A stretch of 7,103 nucleotides of DNA, taken from Rhodoferax sp. (lineage in GTDB: Bacteria; Pseudomonadota; Gammaproteobacteria; Burkholderiales; Burkholderiaceae_C). This document shows positions 6,901-7,103 of this stretch, piece by piece. A program made the translations under genes and the position numbers. The notes under the pieces are model-generated. The model saw only the letters and a program-made list of their open reading frames with translations, was not told the origin of the DNA and did not search any database. The stretch covers positions 1-7,103 of the forward strand of contig JAUXQA010000341.1 of NCBI GenBank assembly GCA_030683195.1, given 5' to 3'. Every line of letters begins with the position of its first letter. Position 1 is the first letter of the stretch.

Positions 6901-7103
6901 GCGCGACCAAAGACCGCCGGAGGTTATCGAGCATCTTCCACAGATTGAGTGCGCTCAAACCAAACACCCTGGGCGACATCAAAACCGGCCCCAGTTGCCA
7001 ATCTCCACGTGTCCATCGGTGCACGCGTGAGGCCGCCACATCGGCATGAAAGGGTGCCTCTTCAAGCACGGCAATGTCACTGACCACAGCACAACGGACC
7101 ATG
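932..7103 (-). CDS. ndvB: Cyclic beta-1,2-glucan synthase, C-terminal 2056 residues (5' end outside window)
   Basis: This inner-membrane enzyme polymerises UDP-glucose into beta-1,2-glucan, cyclises it and trims it by phosphorolysis, giving periplasmic cyclic glucan. Residues are counted from the Met codon at 7102, which is probably internal because the conserved GT84 end (RCAVVSD, then R26-V-H-R29-W30 and RGDWQ) follows at once. Family members have about 2,800 residues. In order: paired membrane helices near 65-108 and 196-233; a glycoamylase-like/GH189-type cyclisation domain near 490-700 (MFEYLMP with E546, GISESAY with E588, MAHHQGMS at 680-687); a first GH94 supersandwich near 760-1040; a linker with WRFGISGDRPI; a second supersandwich near 1270-1545; and the GH94 catalytic barrel near 1550-1990. 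Barrel motifs are GFRDQLQD (R1597), GDWNDGMN (D1732, the probable catalytic acid), GGQYSHAG (H1888) and WYTG (T1963); H1888, T1963 and R1597 probably bind phosphate, by analogy with chitobiose phosphorylase. The frame is unbroken to a TGA at 934-932. Identity is very secure. The symbol is less so, because unrelated enzymes share the name NdvB; cgs or chvB would also fit. Confidence 0.96.
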   Translation of the reverse strand, partial: MVRCAVVSDIAVLEEAPFHADVAASRVHRWTRGDWQLGPVLMSPRVFGLSALNLWKMLDNLRRSLVAPMSLGLIVLTLLGGVMSPWLALALVFGAFTAGPIMGAVAGLSPSKDDVAKGHFYRAALTDVARALCGGLWLLAQLLQQSLMALDAVGRSTYRMLVSRRHLLQWTTAASAQAQAKTRLLAVIRLHKSEPVVALLLLGALLTIGSSPTPWLAAALCLLWAASPLWTWLASRNTVVPDAAQFPQVDQDYLGGVARDTWRFFERCIGPEDNYLPPDNLQSTPHDMVAHRTSPTNVGLYLLSVACARQFGWIGTNDLLNRLEATLKTLLGLQRYRGHFLNWYDTQSGQPLLPLYVSTVDSGNLSGYLLSVAQACLELAETPFDLSVSQQALESAKKRLEPLLRRRTQLNAAQRLELRWLLADYRSTMRSSQMDVLTPRSASSAVSQAGNRLRALASAFEQLAWACDLGFLYSRRRHLFHIGFRVAEQQLDGGFYDLLASESRLTSLLAIAKGDVPVRHWNALGRPFFAVGTSAGLRSWTGSMFEYLMPGAVLDEPCDSVLFEASRAALSEQMTFGKLHGLPWGISESAYAARDFTLAYQYAPHGVPRLALRRTPPDELVIAPYATAMAAQLSPQCAILNFKVLEALGARGRYGFIEALDYSTAGRTGSELFTPVDTVMAHHQGMSIVALANVLLAGPALRWGMANAHLRAVSSLLHERVPREIPVLQTLPLVPESLAPRQRVPGLLREVVPGESAVEPTHILSNGRYSVLLRANGAGNSTLGQTGINRWRDDALRDEYGSFLYVKWGGKLQPVSITQHPAPDAKAHYQSVFHADRVCFDAQWSDLHAHTNVWVSPEDDIEFRQVELRNLGEVPMDIELTSAFEVTLSDQRADEAHPAFANLFVTAEWLGSQQSLFFQRKPRLVTEQGLKMAHFLTDIKASVLGVRLATDRQLWRGRNRGPNQVLSGSRPAPPDEGQAGQLLDTGLDPVCALTVSLRIEPHTNARLTFATAASMNTQALHAVVDKYRQAGNVKRALLMSATLTGIRLRALRISAENFAAMQTLTTALALSLTRVQARAVRTDGAASVTFDRRMPWRFGISGDRPIILVMVGASRGVGLLRSLTQALNLWSWGRVLCDLVVVNAEPMSYLMPLQRDLIALRDRHIADCGAPGAQVSTGFHVLRRDELSNEELRSLHGLARVSLQADGRPLAFHVQELIRLHEQALELRGGVSTSALANGPDCPDRVKPAQGEFGPGTGEFKFEVSAIQRPLRPWINVLANPGLGAHISEAGGGYTWAINSRLNQLTAWSNDPVEDRPSEWFLLQNTLTREVWRLTPSAGIESSVRFHVSHGQGYTRISHRHEDTDVTVTWCVDSVTSVKQIHVELVNRGPKTTRLRLIGLVEWLMGANRSDRGTVRTGAFLQENPSGLGELGALLATQLDSSTGFGGGTAFFGLSSEIGEAQDWTCDRREFFDARGQLVIPDHLGQRQGDGLDPCAAVSVGFEVKSGHSATITFLLGYASNPQAARELAGLASTVGARNRLAEVRLAWDRLLGATTVKTPDPLFDAMVNRWLLYQTVACRLWAKAGFYQAGGATGFRDQLQDTLALAWAAPEMLREQIVVCASRQFEAGDVQHWWHAPLGNGVRTHFSDDLLWLAHACVHYLRATGDVALLDQPVAFLVGPAIPEGAEDIYSTPTVSGNDASIYEHAARAIDRSLAVGVHGLPLMGSGDWNDGMNRVGIEGRGESVWLGWFLCQLVSEFSPLARLRSDHQRADRWDQAAAGWKEALCSVAWDGEWFKRAFFDGGQPLGSNVNSEAKIDLIAQAWAVLANVAPQAMQQTAIAAAQAHLVDTDAGLIKLLSPPLMDALPSAGYIQAYPPGVRENGGQYSHAGVWALMAQAELAKRNPGAQRDTDTAYTYFTYLSPAHRANHPTQGSVYGLEPYVMAGDVYAHTPYTGRGGWSWYTGAAAWLHRAAIESIFGLTQQAQTLVFNPCLPSHWPRAELTLVRDGRAMSFTLIRASESAALEALAASDARLLRVGEPLRWNDLPDQSSFVIPL

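Noticed and set aside
7100..7102. The Met codon at the right edge as the true start of the glucan synthase
   Set aside because: The sequence right after it is the conserved end of the GT84 glycosyltransferase, so the family's N-terminal membrane and catalytic parts must lie outside the window. A start here would lack a working polymerase.

Overview
The window looks like an ordinary cell-envelope locus from a moderately GC-rich Gram-negative bacterium. The two small lipoproteins and the codon usage suggest a betaproteobacterium, perhaps Burkholderiales; this placement is an impression from sequence style, not a computed result. All three supported genes lie on the minus strand, so the locus reads from right to left. 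I found no rRNA, tRNA, CRISPR array, insertion sequence or phage gene.

Positions 7103 to 932 hold the last 2056 codons of a giant cyclic beta-1,2-glucan synthase (NdvB/ChvB/Cgs type). It enters from the right edge inside the end of its glycosyltransferase (GT84) domain. It then continues through membrane helices, a glycoamylase-like cyclisation domain, two GH94-type beta-supersandwich domains and a complete GH94 phosphorylase domain that keeps the expected motifs. Roughly 750 to 850 N-terminal residues should lie outside the window.

Positions 931 to 802 are a 130-base intergenic region. It carries hairpins that probably end the glucan synthase transcript, followed by a weak candidate promoter for the next gene. 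Positions 801 to 487 encode a 104-residue single-BON-domain lipoprotein. Positions 486 to 398 hold a GC-rich hairpin and a very convincing Rho-independent terminator whose T tract stops two bases before the Shine-Dalgarno sequence of the next gene. From position 397 to the left edge there is a second BON lipoprotein, cut off just as a second BON repeat begins.

Functionally, the synthase would make periplasmic cyclic glucan, which is classically tied to low-osmolarity adaptation. BON-domain proteins of the OsmY/DolP type are associated with osmotic stress and outer-membrane integrity, so an envelope-stress theme is plausible but inferred. The most noteworthy point is the terminator placed in the leader of the second BON gene, with no visible promoter after it. 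I see no clear sign of an undescribed system.
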